This document shows positions 55,201 to 61,206 of a stretch of 64,000 nt of DNA, in pieces. Position numbers and translations under genes: made by a program. The stretch lies in NCBI GenBank assembly GCA_946902875.1, contig OX336337.1, forward strand, positions 4,712,001 through 4,776,000, in the 5' to 3' direction. The number at the start of each line of letters is the position of its first letter. Within the stretch, counting starts at the first letter, position 1. Below the pieces are notes generated by a model. It worked only from the letters and a program-made list of their open reading frames with translations, made no database searches and was not told the origin of the DNA. The DNA comes from Nematopogon swammerdamellus (taxonomy: Eukaryota; Arthropoda; Insecta; Lepidoptera; Adelidae).

Positions 55201-57963
55201 TAAAACTCTTAGAATCCAAAATACAATCGTATAAGCAAGAGCAAGTGAACCATAAAAAAAACCTACCTTTTCAGATAATTGGGGTTGCTATGAAATATTG
55301 TTACTGATTCACAACATGGCACCTCACAATATTCAAGGTGGTCTAAATCCGGGTAAAACGCGAAGAAATTTAACGCTAGGTCCTGGTGCAGCATGATGAG
55401 GTTATGTTGCCATGACAGGTACCTCGCTTGATAATAGTTGAAAGGTCAGATCGCGGTAAAGACTAACACAGATGGGATCACGTCTTGTTTAGGCACCAAA
55501 TAACCTAGTTTATCCTTGGCGACTGAAAGACTAGGTTTAGGTATATGGTTTATACAAAATGGTATGCGGCTAAAAAGTATGGATTTTTACCTGAATCAGC
55601 CCACCCTCCCCTGTCGCACAGTCCTGAATGGGGAACTCGCCTCCGAGTTCCGCGGCACTGTTTTTCCTGCCACCCTTCTCCATTGCCTCCTTGATGCAGT
55701 AGTACAGCGCTTTGCACTGCCGCCAAGCAACAATTCATTTATAGAACCGAAGAATTATGGAACACACTATCTTTCCTTATCATATATTTCCCCACAGGCA
55801 AAACTTGGTTTAAATTTATTTTGCAGAATCGAATGCACATATACATGTAATCCACATATACATAAAGGACAACCATTCTCCCAAGCATACCTCGGGTTCT
55901 ATAAAAGTCTCGCGTAAAATTTGCATTGTTTTCAAAACACACCGTCGAATGTATACGCAATGTTCGCCACCTACGATCAGGGGAAACAGTGCCAAATGCG
56001 TTTTCTATTATGAAAATCAACAAAATGTCTTTTTTAAATTAAGTTATTGGACAATACTGTTATGTTTACCAATGACCATTGCGATCGAACTTTTTTGTAG
56101 TATACTGATGACAAGAAGCAGACAAATTATGCACAAATCTAGAGATGTTTCGGTATCTTATATACTGATGTAGGTACGCATTTCCGGCAATATAAGTGTG
56201 ACAGTATGTTTTTATATTCTTTAGGGTGTTAGAAATACTGACCTTCTTCGTGTAATACTTGTGCAGTTGAGTCTGTCCGCCATTCTTCCTCCACAGGCAC
56301 AAAACTCGTATCTTGGGACTGTAGGTCATGTTCACGAGTCTCTCGTACCACCACCGCTCAACGATTGTGCCTGGAATGTACATCCTTCATATGTTCCCGA
56401 AGATAATTCATGAACATGACGTGAAAAAAAAAATCTGCAGTTTTTGGCTTCAGACATCAGCAGAGTTTAGTATTTTCCCTCACAATATACTAGTACCCAC
56501 AAAGACAAAAGACCTATGTAAACCAGATCCCTGTGCTATAGTGTGCTGCAAAAAATTAACGATATAATTGGAAGTGACATTTTGCCACTGATCATTTCAT
56601 TACTACTATATGGTTCAGAGAGAGCATGAGTGACATAATATGGTTCAGCCCGAAGAAAAACTGTGTTCTATGGTTAGGATGCCGTGACCTACATACAACG
56701 TGTTGAAGTTGAAGGTTTCTCCGCTGTTGATGCTTGCGAAAGATTCGAAAGGGCAGACTCCCATATGGACAACAACAACAATTTAAGACTCCTCCGTCTG
56801 TCTGTCTGTCTGTCTTTCTGTGGCATCGTAGCTAACAAACGGATGAAATTGGCACCTCGGAGCCGACTCTCTTCTGGGACCCTTAATTTTTTACTTTTTG
56901 CTTTTTTATTATTTTTTGGCATATCCGCCATAATAACCCATCTCAACACACGCAAAGCGGTGAGTAGCTGACCTTGAGTGGAACGCAGGATGATACCATC
57001 GTCGCGGACTTCCATAAAGCGCAGCTCGCCGCTAGAGTCGGTACCTTGATGCACTGTAAACGACTGCCGATGCAGTAGTCGAGAACCCAGAGGCTTCAGG
57101 TCTATGTCGTTGCCGTGCTGGTGGAAACAAAGCATTCGTTTATTTTGTTTTTTATTTTCTTGCTGATTTGGAATTACAGTTAAGGAGATCATATTATATA
57201 CGCAAACTTAAGCCTGCGCTCGGTAATACAAGAACTTATCACTCACATACATGCGAACCAAAACGAAGATGCTGGTCGGTGGACAGTGTGAACTATCTTA
57301 ATCCATATCATACGTAACTGGCTGATTCAAAATGCAAAGCAGATTTATATTCTTAGCAAATTCTTCATGTGAGCATTTTTGACCGACCTAAAAAAGGAGG
57401 AGATTCTCTTTTCGACCCGTAGCTAGCGATGTATTTGTTTTAACCGAATTTAGGAGTGAAACTAAATAAGCGTTAAGAGTTGTCAGACAACACGTTTCTG
57501 TATTTATACAGTATGTATATATAGTAATGTTTAACGCCTCCGGATTGATACCACCGGCCTATGAACATGTTCATGTTTTCCGTTCAGTTCAGTGTAGCCG
57601 GCACGACCAAAGGGAAGCACTTGCGTGGCACCTCGTTCACTAAGGTGTGACAGGCTAACATCGCGGGTGTAATAGATGTGACCCACCGTGTCAGTTTTCT
57701 AAAAGATATGCAAAAGAACTCACTAAATTGTTGACTTGGTCCAGCAGCTGATTAACCTCCTGACTGTACACGAGGCCGATGTGGCTCTTGGCCAGCAGTC
57801 TGCGGACCTTGTTGCGGACCTGCGCCGGGTCCACCTCCAGCATCACCAGCGCGGCGGCCAGGTTGTAGAGAGCGGTCGATAGCAGTCGGTCCTCTTCGTG
57901 CTCCAGTCTCTTGCGCTCCGTATCACTTAGGCATTTGTACCTTTCCATCATCTCGCTTGGCCC
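40016..57963 (-). CDS. MADD: MADD / Rab3-GEF, C-terminal part (11 exons)
   Basis: MADD is a large cytosolic DENN-domain protein that acts as a guanine nucleotide exchange factor for Rab3 (and Rab27) on synaptic and secretory vesicles. It also binds TNF receptor 1 through a death domain. The exons join 57963-57724, 57117-56973, 56370-56243, 55716-55591, 55145-55104, 47908-47836, 46794-46748, 43449-43224, 42227-41863, 41250-41033 and 40250-40016. They total 1845 nt (614 codons plus stop) with GT-AG ends and matching phases throughout. Residues 1-80 are the death-domain region, about 115-213 a PH-like region ([28 protein letters not shown]), and 228-290 the conserved end ([24 protein letters not shown]). 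The last 320 residues or so are Pro/Ala/Gly/Arg/Ser-rich and probably disordered. The DENN module lies outside the window. The assignment rests on recognised family sequence; the last three exons rest on phase and splice fit only. Confidence 0.93.
40262..40345 (+). repeat. (CAT)n / CATCAGCCTGTA repeat
   Basis: TCATCATCATCAACATCATC then CACCATCAGCCTGTATCGG and CCACTGCTGAACATAGGCC. Same family as 33895-34110. It starts about 12 bases upstream of the last MADD exon (minus-strand sense). Confidence 0.75.
40425..40660 (+). pseudogene. LINE reverse transcriptase relic
   Basis: Plus-strand reading [20 protein letters not shown] then, after stops, EGVSQGST, matches RT motifs 3 and 4 of Jockey/CR1 LINEs (KAFDTV..., G-x-QGS). 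In-frame stops and losses show that it is dead. It lies in the MADD intron between exons j and k. Confidence 0.7.
40778..40810. repeat. Perfect 15-bp hairpin
   Basis: TTATATACTAGTGTT and AACACTAGTATATAA around GAA. Confidence 0.9.
41033..41250 (-). CDS. MADD: MADD exon j (low complexity)
   Basis: 218 nt, phase 0-2. Acceptor TGTTGTTTTAG/AGC, donor ACCAG/GTATCA. Encodes [20 protein letters not shown], then Ala/Gly/Pro-rich sequence ([20 protein letters not shown]). Very GC-rich, which also opens the other frames. Confidence 0.75.
41298..41700 (+). mobile_element. tRNA-headed SINE (H1-TA) in a MADD intron
   Basis: B box GGTTCGAATCC is intact; the A box is mutated (TGAACGAGTGG). TA tail outer stem TCCGGTATGG (41599-41608) with CCATACCGGA (41676-41685). 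Antisense to MADD. Confidence 0.87.
41765..41842 (+). mobile_element. SINE TB tail beside a MADD donor
   Basis: TTCACCCGGTGTTATGGGCT, inner stem, CCGTGTCAGTTTCCAT and A12. It ends 20 bases from the splice donor of exon i, in antisense orientation. Confidence 0.8.
41863..42227 (-). CDS. MADD: MADD exon i (low complexity)
   Basis: 365 nt, phase 1-0. Acceptor TTTCTTTCTTTCAAG/CT with a strong pyrimidine tract, donor GTG/GTACGC. Encodes a Pro/Gly/Arg/Ser-rich segment with the near-repeat RAESLPV.../RAESLPAQ. Assigned by open frame, phase and splice fit; I do not know the homologous sequence. Confidence 0.78.
42236..42764 (+). pseudogene. Jockey-like LINE ORF2 C-terminal fragment
   Basis: Starts [20 protein letters not shown], shifts frame near 42335, then reads [60 protein letters not shown] and [20 protein letters not shown]. 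This is the thumb and C-terminal region of a Jockey-type ORF2 and the best copy in the window. The 3' TL tail is cut off at 42764 by a TC-family copy. Its left edge lies about 9 bases from a MADD splice acceptor, in antisense. Confidence 0.88.
42768..42995 (-). repeat. H3-TC retroposon, 5' two thirds
   Basis: Minus-strand copy with intact H3 (to GTACCGGCCCCACACGGTAC) and middle segment; no TC end. It abuts the LINE fragment at 42764. Confidence 0.75.
43015..43195 (+). pseudogene. LINE ORF2 extreme C-terminus
   Basis: Reads [20 protein letters not shown], then [31 protein letters not shown] and a stop, in one open frame. It is followed by ATATAAAAAAAA, the 3' end of the element. Same family as 29300-29520. 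Confidence 0.8.
43224..43449 (-). CDS. MADD: MADD exon h
   Basis: 226 nt, phase 0-1. Acceptor GTGTGCGCAG/GCG, donor ACGA/GTGAGCAAG. Encodes [20 protein letters not shown], then a Pro/Arg/Ser-rich tail ([20 protein letters not shown]). A LINE fragment ends within 30 bases of the donor. Confidence 0.9.
43730..44054 (-). mobile_element. SINE H3-TB
   Basis: Minus-strand copy, complete with H3 head (ends GTACCGGCCCCACGCGG) and TB tail. It is the left partner of an inverted SINE pair. Confidence 0.83.
44068..44457 (+). mobile_element. 5S-headed SINE (H2-TB)
   Basis: Head GTCAGCCTCGATAGCGCAGT..., 5S boxes AAGCAACGCTGAGCGCGG and TACTTGGATGGGTGACCGC, closing GGAGGCTGAC. Full TB tail, then A7. A small duplication (CTGTTGCTACTGTTGCTA) lies in the head. 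Confidence 0.87.
44751..45439. other. MADD intron, no feature seen
   Basis: AT-rich sequence between exons g and h without a recognised repeat. Confidence 0.45.
45440..46135 (+). repeat. 43-bp minisatellite in a MADD intron
   Basis: About 15 units of CAGCCTGAGTGACGTAGCAT, GTGAATAAAGTGGAATATTATTG (43-44 bp), with point variants and one deletion of CGTAG in two units. A pair of adjacent units at 45655-45760 recurs at 45780-45900, showing a higher-order step. Every unit carries AATAAAG, and most carry TGACGTAG. Confidence 0.92.
46136..46747. other. MADD intron, no feature seen
   Basis: AT-rich sequence ending at the donor of exon g (46747). No gene or repeat is recognised. Confidence 0.45.
46748..46794 (-). 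CDS. MADD: MADD exon g (47 bp)
   Basis: 47 nt, phase 1-0. Acceptor CTATTACAG/AT, donor ATG/GTGAGTA. Encodes (N)[15 protein letters not shown], the basic stretch before the conserved DQICYAVL segment. Confidence 0.93.
46838..46940 (-). repeat. TC tail relic
   Basis: GTACATAAGCGCACTCTCCC..., CTAACCGGGGTTAGCAGAGC, AATTAGGTGTTTTGCTGCAAG is a diverged TC end in reverse, just upstream of exon g. Confidence 0.55.
47290..47625 (-). pseudogene. RTE-like LINE ORF C-terminus
   Basis: Matches 14848-15183: (CATA)n, TAGCGTCACGCCTGTATACC, and minus-strand [19 protein letters not shown]. Several small deletions break the frame. It lies in the MADD intron between exons f and g. Confidence 0.75.
47836..47908 (-). 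CDS. MADD: MADD exon f
   Basis: 73 nt, phase 0-1. Acceptor GTGTTTTCAG/TTC, donor TTCA/GTAAGTG. Encodes [20 protein letters not shown] and LEEF. A 7.2-kb repeat-rich intron separates it from the microexon. Confidence 0.94.
47956..48670 (-). mobile_element. H3-TC retroposon split by an H3-TB SINE
   Basis: The TC end with (CATA)n lies at 47956-48058 and the rest, up to GTACCGGCCCCACACGGTAC, at 48408-48666. ACAAC is present on both sides of the inserted SINE, consistent with a target duplication. The flank continues as it does in uninterrupted copies (CAGCACAAC/ACCGACCACC). Confidence 0.78.
48079..48407 (+). mobile_element. SINE H3-TB inside an H3-TC copy
   Basis: Complete: GTACCGTGTGGGGCCGGTAC to CGTGTCAGTTTCC plus A17. 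It shares its H3 head with its host element, which it entered in the opposite orientation. Confidence 0.84.
49014..49500 (+). repeat. ACCGACTTCCAAAA-type dispersed repeat
   Basis: Starts ACCGACTTCCAAAAAAGGAG, then T-rich sequence and 'gaaattggttcagtgg'. An 80-bp segment with ATGGTGTGTGGTTACCTTCA is duplicated (49239 and 49310). A second partial copy lies at 49840-49960. Confidence 0.6.
49960..50130 (+). repeat. Repeat shared with 32495-32935
   Basis: GTGAAAACTTCTTTAGCGGC...CTTTTTTAGGTGGGTAAAAA...GGATCTGCCGGCACTCCCGG. It is uninterrupted here, but split after GGGATC in the other copy. Confidence 0.7.
50135..50327 (+). repeat. GGGTTCCGTAACA triplication
   Basis: The segment GGGTTCCGTAACACGTTTATGTCTGTCCATTCTACTAAGTTC occurs three times (50137, 50191 and 50281), the middle copy diverged. 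Confidence 0.75.
50328..50673 (-). mobile_element. 5S-headed SINE, tail clipped
   Basis: Minus-strand copy with a complete 5S-like head (GTCAGCTTCGATAGCTCAGT... GAGGCTGAC) and body, ending inside the TB tail (GATGT, no A run). Confidence 0.83.
50782..51257. repeat. Long foldback with duplicated loop
   Basis: Arms of about 171 bp (50782-50952 and 51086-51257) are almost perfect inverted complements. The loop is a 64-bp unit present twice (50950-51013 and 51014-51077; AAAGCAAGCAAAAATGATGC... TTTGTGATTTGT). It is a larger relative of the foldback at 4351-4549. Confidence 0.92.
51856..52250. repeat. Inverted pair of GGCCAAGTGCGA-type fragments
   Basis: 51856-52075 (reverse) and 52076-52250 (forward) mirror each other: GTCCGTCCGTCCGTCCGAGG against CCTCGGACAGACAGACGGAC, and TAGGTAGCCCGTTGAAACTT against TTTCAACTGGCTACCTATTA. 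They form a palindrome of about 390 bp. Confidence 0.75.
52251..52416. other. No feature seen
   Basis: AT-rich MADD intron sequence. Confidence 0.4.
52417..52625 (+). repeat. CGCATGCGATGCGT-type repeat
   Basis: GCGTCCACATGTCTGCGCGG, CGCATCGCACGCATGCATGA, then CACTTCTATGGAAAACCACA. It matches 58394-58640 in reverse (about 70 per cent by eye). At 52790-52815 a CACATGTGGGCGTGTCCACC stretch mirrors the start, so the element may extend to about 52815 with inverted ends. Confidence 0.65.
52626..53269. other. No gene; repeat fragments
   Basis: 52905-52960 holds a second GATGCATGCGATGCGTACGA stretch of the preceding family. The remainder is unassigned MADD intron. Confidence 0.4.
53270..54250. other. 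CpG-rich island in a MADD intron
   Basis: Three GC-rich blocks (53300-53550, 53690-53820 and 54040-54240) with dense CG words such as GCCGGCGCCGGCGCCGGCGG. Open frames arise from composition on both strands. An alternative promoter or first exon is possible but unproven. Confidence 0.45.
54251..55103. other. MADD intron, no feature seen
   Basis: Mostly unassigned. A strong minus-strand donor-like AAAG/GTAAGTCCC lies at 54955, but I found no matching MADD exon before it. Confidence 0.4.
55104..55145 (-). CDS. MADD: MADD 42-bp microexon
   Basis: 42 nt, phase 0-0. Acceptor TTCAAAG/GTG, donor AAG/GTTTGT. Encodes exactly 14 residues, [14 protein letters not shown], which fit between GGLIQ of exon d and [10 protein letters not shown] of exon f in the MADD family. 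Confidence 0.9.
55591..55716 (-). CDS. MADD: MADD exon d
   Basis: 126 nt, phase 0-0. Acceptor GGCGGCAG/TGC, donor CAG/GTAAAA. Encodes [20 protein letters not shown], then [20 protein letters not shown] and IQ. This frame differs from the longest open frame in the region. Confidence 0.94.
56243..56370 (-). CDS. MADD: MADD exon c
   Basis: 128 nt, phase 1-0. Acceptor CATTCCAG/GC, donor AAG/GTCAGT. Encodes (G)[18 protein letters not shown], then [20 protein letters not shown] and YTKK. An ATG upstream (56383) is not used, because the acceptor joins the Gly codon split with exon b. Confidence 0.95.
56785..56945 (+). repeat. (GTCT)n dispersed repeat fragment
   Basis: CCTCCGTCTGTCTGTCTGTC, GTGGCATCGTAGCTAACAAA, then 'tttttattattttttggcatatccgccataataaccc'. 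It is a fusion of motifs from two repeat families (compare 36250-36300 and 27780-27850). It ends 28 bases from the donor of MADD exon b. Confidence 0.55.
56973..57117 (-). CDS. MADD: MADD exon b
   Basis: 145 nt, phase 0-1. Acceptor TTTCCACCAG/CAC, donor CAAG/GTCAGC. Encodes [20 protein letters not shown], then [20 protein letters not shown] and GIILRSTQ, the start of the PH-like region. Confidence 0.93.
57193..57536. other. MADD intron, no feature seen
   Basis: AT-rich intron. 57382-57410 has 'gaccgacctaaaaaaggagg', a remnant of the ACCGACTTCC repeat. Confidence 0.4.
57537..57706 (+). mobile_element. SINE TB tail beside a MADD donor
   Basis: Decayed body and TB tail (GGATTGATACCACC..., GTTTTCCGTTCAGTTCAGTG, CCGTGTCAGTTTTCTAAAA). 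Antisense to MADD and ending 17 bases from the donor of exon a. Confidence 0.75.
57724..57963 (-). CDS. MADD: MADD exon a (death-domain region)
   Basis: 240 nt, phase 0-0. Acceptor ATTGTAG/GGG, donor TTA/GTGAGT. Encodes [20 protein letters not shown]..., then [20 protein letters not shown] and [12 protein letters not shown], the most conserved stretch of the MADD death-domain region. Upstream exons were not found in 57964-64000. A SINE tail ends only 17 bases past the donor. Confidence 0.93.
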
Positions 57964-58393
57964 CTACAATCACAGCCATTCTTGTTGGTTGGAAGAAATT
58001 ACTGCTAGTGATGAGTCCACCTTTGATATATGATAAGTATGTACCGATCGCACGCAGATCAGATTACATTGACTTTGCACGAGCACGTCGCGCGTCGCGC
58101 CGCGCCTAGCATCCCGCTCCATTCCCTTTTATTAACCAGTATGGATGCAACATAGCTCATAAAAACATGGATGTTTTAGAAACATCGATGTATCGTTTGT
58201 ATGCCTAATAATCAGTCCTTTACACGCGCCTGTCCGCGATTGACGTCCTCACACACAATAACAGCGTCGTATTATTTTTCATCAGACAATAGTAATAACA
58301 GCCACAAATCGAAGAGATATAGATCTACCCTAAAGTGGCACCGCGCCCACATGCTCGCACTGCACACATCGGACTGATCGGATTATAGAGATT
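57964..58393. other. No gene recognised
   Basis: Upstream (minus-strand sense) of MADD exon a. A 'cgtcgcgcgtcgcgccgcgcc' patch lies at 58087-58107. No earlier MADD exon was identified. Confidence 0.4.
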
Positions 58394-58640
58394 TTAGTAT
58401 TCTATGTGTGGTTTGCCATAGAAGTGCGTTCGCCCATCCGCACCGGACGGGCGGCACGCAACGGGCCGTCGACAGCGCCGACGTGCAGATGACGTCATGA
58501 AAATCCGAAAACAAATGACGGTCGCGTCGGCAGCGGGTACAGTGGGCGCAGGACTATTAAATATTCGTTTCATCCATTCCGCATCGCACGCATCGCAGTG
58601 CATGCGATGCGTACATGTGGACGCTCACCTTAGTGCGCGT
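58394..58640 (-). repeat. CGCATGCGATGCGT-type repeat, reversed
   Basis: Reverse of 52417-52625: starts (minus) AGCGTCCACATGTACGCATC and ends ACTTCTATGGCAAACCACAC. The reading frame across it is incidental. Confidence 0.65.
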
Positions 58641-59328
58641 ACTATTATTTCTAATAAATATTATATATTATAATTAATTCCTTCTTAGTAGTTTGGTTTT
58701 TTTTTTCAATTTGTATCAGACTATCATTTTCCGAGGATGAAAGAGAGGGTTATGATTTGAATGTGTTGAAGACGCTTTTTCTCAGGAGCGGGTAGAGGTA
58801 TCAAGTTGAAATTAATATTAAATACTAAGGTGTATGGTCCCTTGCAGGCGTAGGATAGGAATAGGAAGGGATTATTTATAGGTAGAAAGGTTGGTTTGCA
58901 AAATTAAGGACAGAAAAGAGTTTTAAGTTTGCTTTTGTTGTGTTAAATTTTCTATCCGGCCCCAGTGTCCGTAACAATCTGCCGTAGGTACTTAGGTACA
59001 GATTCAAATCCAGATCGAGGACAAATTCCTCTATTCCTTACGGTCTTTCATCTGGCCCAGCAATCACTCATTGTTATTCTTTAAACAAACTCTATTTCTG
59101 AATCATATGAAGATTTAGGAGACGTTAAAACTCATCTGACTTTAATGTTACTTTACAGAATGCGAGAGAGAGGAACATTTACCACACAACACCCACACAA
59201 AAACCCGTATCACAAGCACACATTGGTTATATGCATACACCCTAGAAAATATAATATATGTATACTGTACAGTACATTAAAGTATATATATAAAGTACAG
59301 AGCAGTAAATAATGAACATCGAGATTTA
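58641..59328. other. No gene recognised
   Basis: AT-rich unassigned sequence. Confidence 0.4.
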
Positions 59329-59398
59329 GAAAGAGACAATCCGGTTGTAGAGCGTCGTCTCTGTCGCACAGAGACTTGCGAGTTCGTGATCGTGAGTT
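59329..59398 (+). repeat. Half of the 15414-15510 MITE
   Basis: GAAAGAGACAATCCGGTTGT, AGAGCGTCGTCTCTGTCGCA, CAGAGACTTGCGAGTTCGTG: one arm and the loop only. Confidence 0.75.
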
Positions 59399-59426
59399 GA
59401 TTTTAATGTCGAAATGTTTGTGTTTT

Positions 59427-59661
59427 TTTTTTATATTTTCCGGTATCGATGGCTAAGTCAGAGGGGCCAAAGCACACGCTCCGACCAGCTAATATCACCT
59501 CCGTGAAGGTAGGCGCCATACCGGAGACTTCCCTTTGGATTGCTGCCTATACTGGACTAGAGTAGATCATAGCCGAGGCTGCCATGCGTCCAGCATTTTG
59601 CATCCAGTACGGTGGTACCAGACCAGTCGGCTACAATTTGATCCTACCAGTAAGAAACACC
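59427..59661 (-). mobile_element. SINE 3' part (TA tail)
   Basis: Minus-strand TA tail and part of the body, with the T run at 59424-59434. The outer stem is CCATACCGGA with TCCGGTATCGATGG (3-base insertion). Confidence 0.78.
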
Positions 59662-59664
59662 TAG

Positions 59665-60167
59665 TAGTTATAATCTATAAGCAGTAAATATCATAATCAA
59701 TAAGCAATAATATCACATAATCCATAAGAAATAAATATCATAATCTATAAGCAATAATATCACATAATCCATAAGAAATAAATATCATAATCTATAAGCA
59801 ATAATATCACATAATCCATAAGAAATAAATATCATAATCTATAAGCAATAATATCACATAATCCATAAGAAATAAATATCATAATCTATAAGCAATAATA
59901 TCACATAATCCATAATAAATAAATATCATAATCTATAGGCAATAATATCACATAATCCATAAGAAATAAATATCATAATCTATAAGCAATAATATCACAT
60001 AATCCATAAGAAATAAATATCATAATCTATAAGCAATAATATCACATAATCCATAAGAAATAAATATCATAATCTATAAGCAATAATATCACATAATCCA
60101 TAAGAAATAAATATCATAATCTATAAGCAATAATATCACATAATCCATAAGAAATAAATATCATAAT
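59665..60167 (+). repeat. 47-bp AT-rich minisatellite, left block
   Basis: About ten units of ATAATCTATAAGCAATAATA, TCACATAATCCATAAGAAAT, AAATATC (47 bp; for example 59740 to 59787), nearly identical. It continues at 61357 beyond the inserted LTR element. Confidence 0.95.
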
Positions 60168-60317
60168 TGTTTTGTAATAAGTATAATAAAATTACTAGCA
60201 TGTTCAATCAATCCATCTTTTATTGAGTAAACAAATGCACCATCACCATGACAACAACCACAGATGTCCTCACCAAGATTATATATTTTAATTTTTAAAC
60301 ATAGAACATATACAACA
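60168..60317 (-). repeat. 3' LTR, 150 bp
   Basis: Downstream LTR in element sense. It starts TGTTTTGTAATAAGTATAAT and ends ACATATACAACA on the plus strand, and abuts the polypurine tract. Confidence 0.93.
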
Positions 60318-60333
60318 TCTCCCCTCTTTTAAT

Positions 60334-61155
60334 TTAGTCGGTAATATAATCATTAAGGTATTTAGGTTTAACTATTGGCCTGCCACATCTGGTCCTTGCT
60401 TCCGTGGTATGATCTGCTGAGGTTGACAACGGTAACTGTCTATTAATGTTTGCGTCAGGTTCTGCAGTGGTATCTACAAGCGTGTTTGACAAGGGTAACT
60501 CAGGAACAATATTTGGAGCAGAACTGTTCTGCTTCCAATCTTGAATATGTTCACTTGTATTGGCAGATGGCCTTAAATGCTCAGCATTACGTCTTACAAT
60601 ATTACCTTTTTCATTCTTTACAAGATATGACCTGGGATGCTCACTTTGACCTACTATACATCCAGGTAGCCAGGTTTTATCTGGTCTATTCTGAATAACT
60701 ACATCATCTCCCTTCCCAAATGTTGGCCTTGGCCTTCTCGCCGATTTATTGTAATATGTTTTGGAATAATACTGTTTGGCTTGTAGCTGTTTGTGGGCGT
60801 TTGTTGTAATTTTAGGTTTTAATATTAGCTTCGAGCAGGGAACTTTAGACCGTAGTAGTCTGCTCATCAACATTTGCGAGGGAGAATAATCTATACCACA
60901 GACAGGGGTGTTTCTATAAGCTAGTAGTGCTAAATCTATATCATCATTACTATCATGACATTTTTTAATCATATTTTTAGCGATTCCCACTGACTTTTCA
61001 GCCAGACCATTCGACTTAGGGTACCGAGGGCTCGATGTAACAATTTGAATGCCCCAGTCCCTTGCAAATTCCCTAAACTTAATGCTATCAAATGGCATAT
61101 TATCACACACAATAGTTTTGGGTATACCATGACAGGCAAACATAGGTTTGATCAC
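60334..61155 (-). CDS. Integrase C-terminal part (Ty3/gypsy type)
   Basis: 273 codons. The frame is open further upstream to about 61182, so the GTG at 61155 is not a true start. It begins in the integrase core: VIKPMFACHGIPKTIVCDNM has the second catalytic Asp (C-D-N), and SSPRYPKSNGLAEKSVGIAK has the catalytic Glu. Next is the usual ALLAYRNTPVCGIDYSPSQM, then a C-terminal domain (FGKGDDVVIQNRPDKTWLPG) and TRCGRPIVKPKYLND near the end. The first catalytic Asp and the zinc-binding N-terminus are deleted, so it cannot be an active integrase. The frame is otherwise intact, consistent with a young copy. Confidence 0.9.
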   Translation of the reverse strand: MIKPMFACHGIPKTIVCDNMPFDSIKFREFARDWGIQIVTSSPRYPKSNGLAEKSVGIAKNMIKKCHDSNDDIDLALLAYRNTPVCGIDYSPSQMLMSRLLRSKVPCSKLILKPKITTNAHKQLQAKQYYSKTYYNKSARRPRPTFGKGDDVVIQNRPDKTWLPGCIVGQSEHPRSYLVKNEKGNIVRRNAEHLRPSANTSEHIQDWKQNSSAPNIVPELPLSNTLVDTTAEPDANINRQLPLSTSADHTTEARTRCGRPIVKPKYLNDYITD

Positions 61156-61206
61156 CTCAATTACATGCTACTACATATTAGTGTAGGTTTTTTACTTCTG
61201 ACACCA

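Noticed and set aside
60450..60698. Plus-strand ORF within the LTR element
   Set aside because: Antisense shadow of the integrase C-terminal frame.
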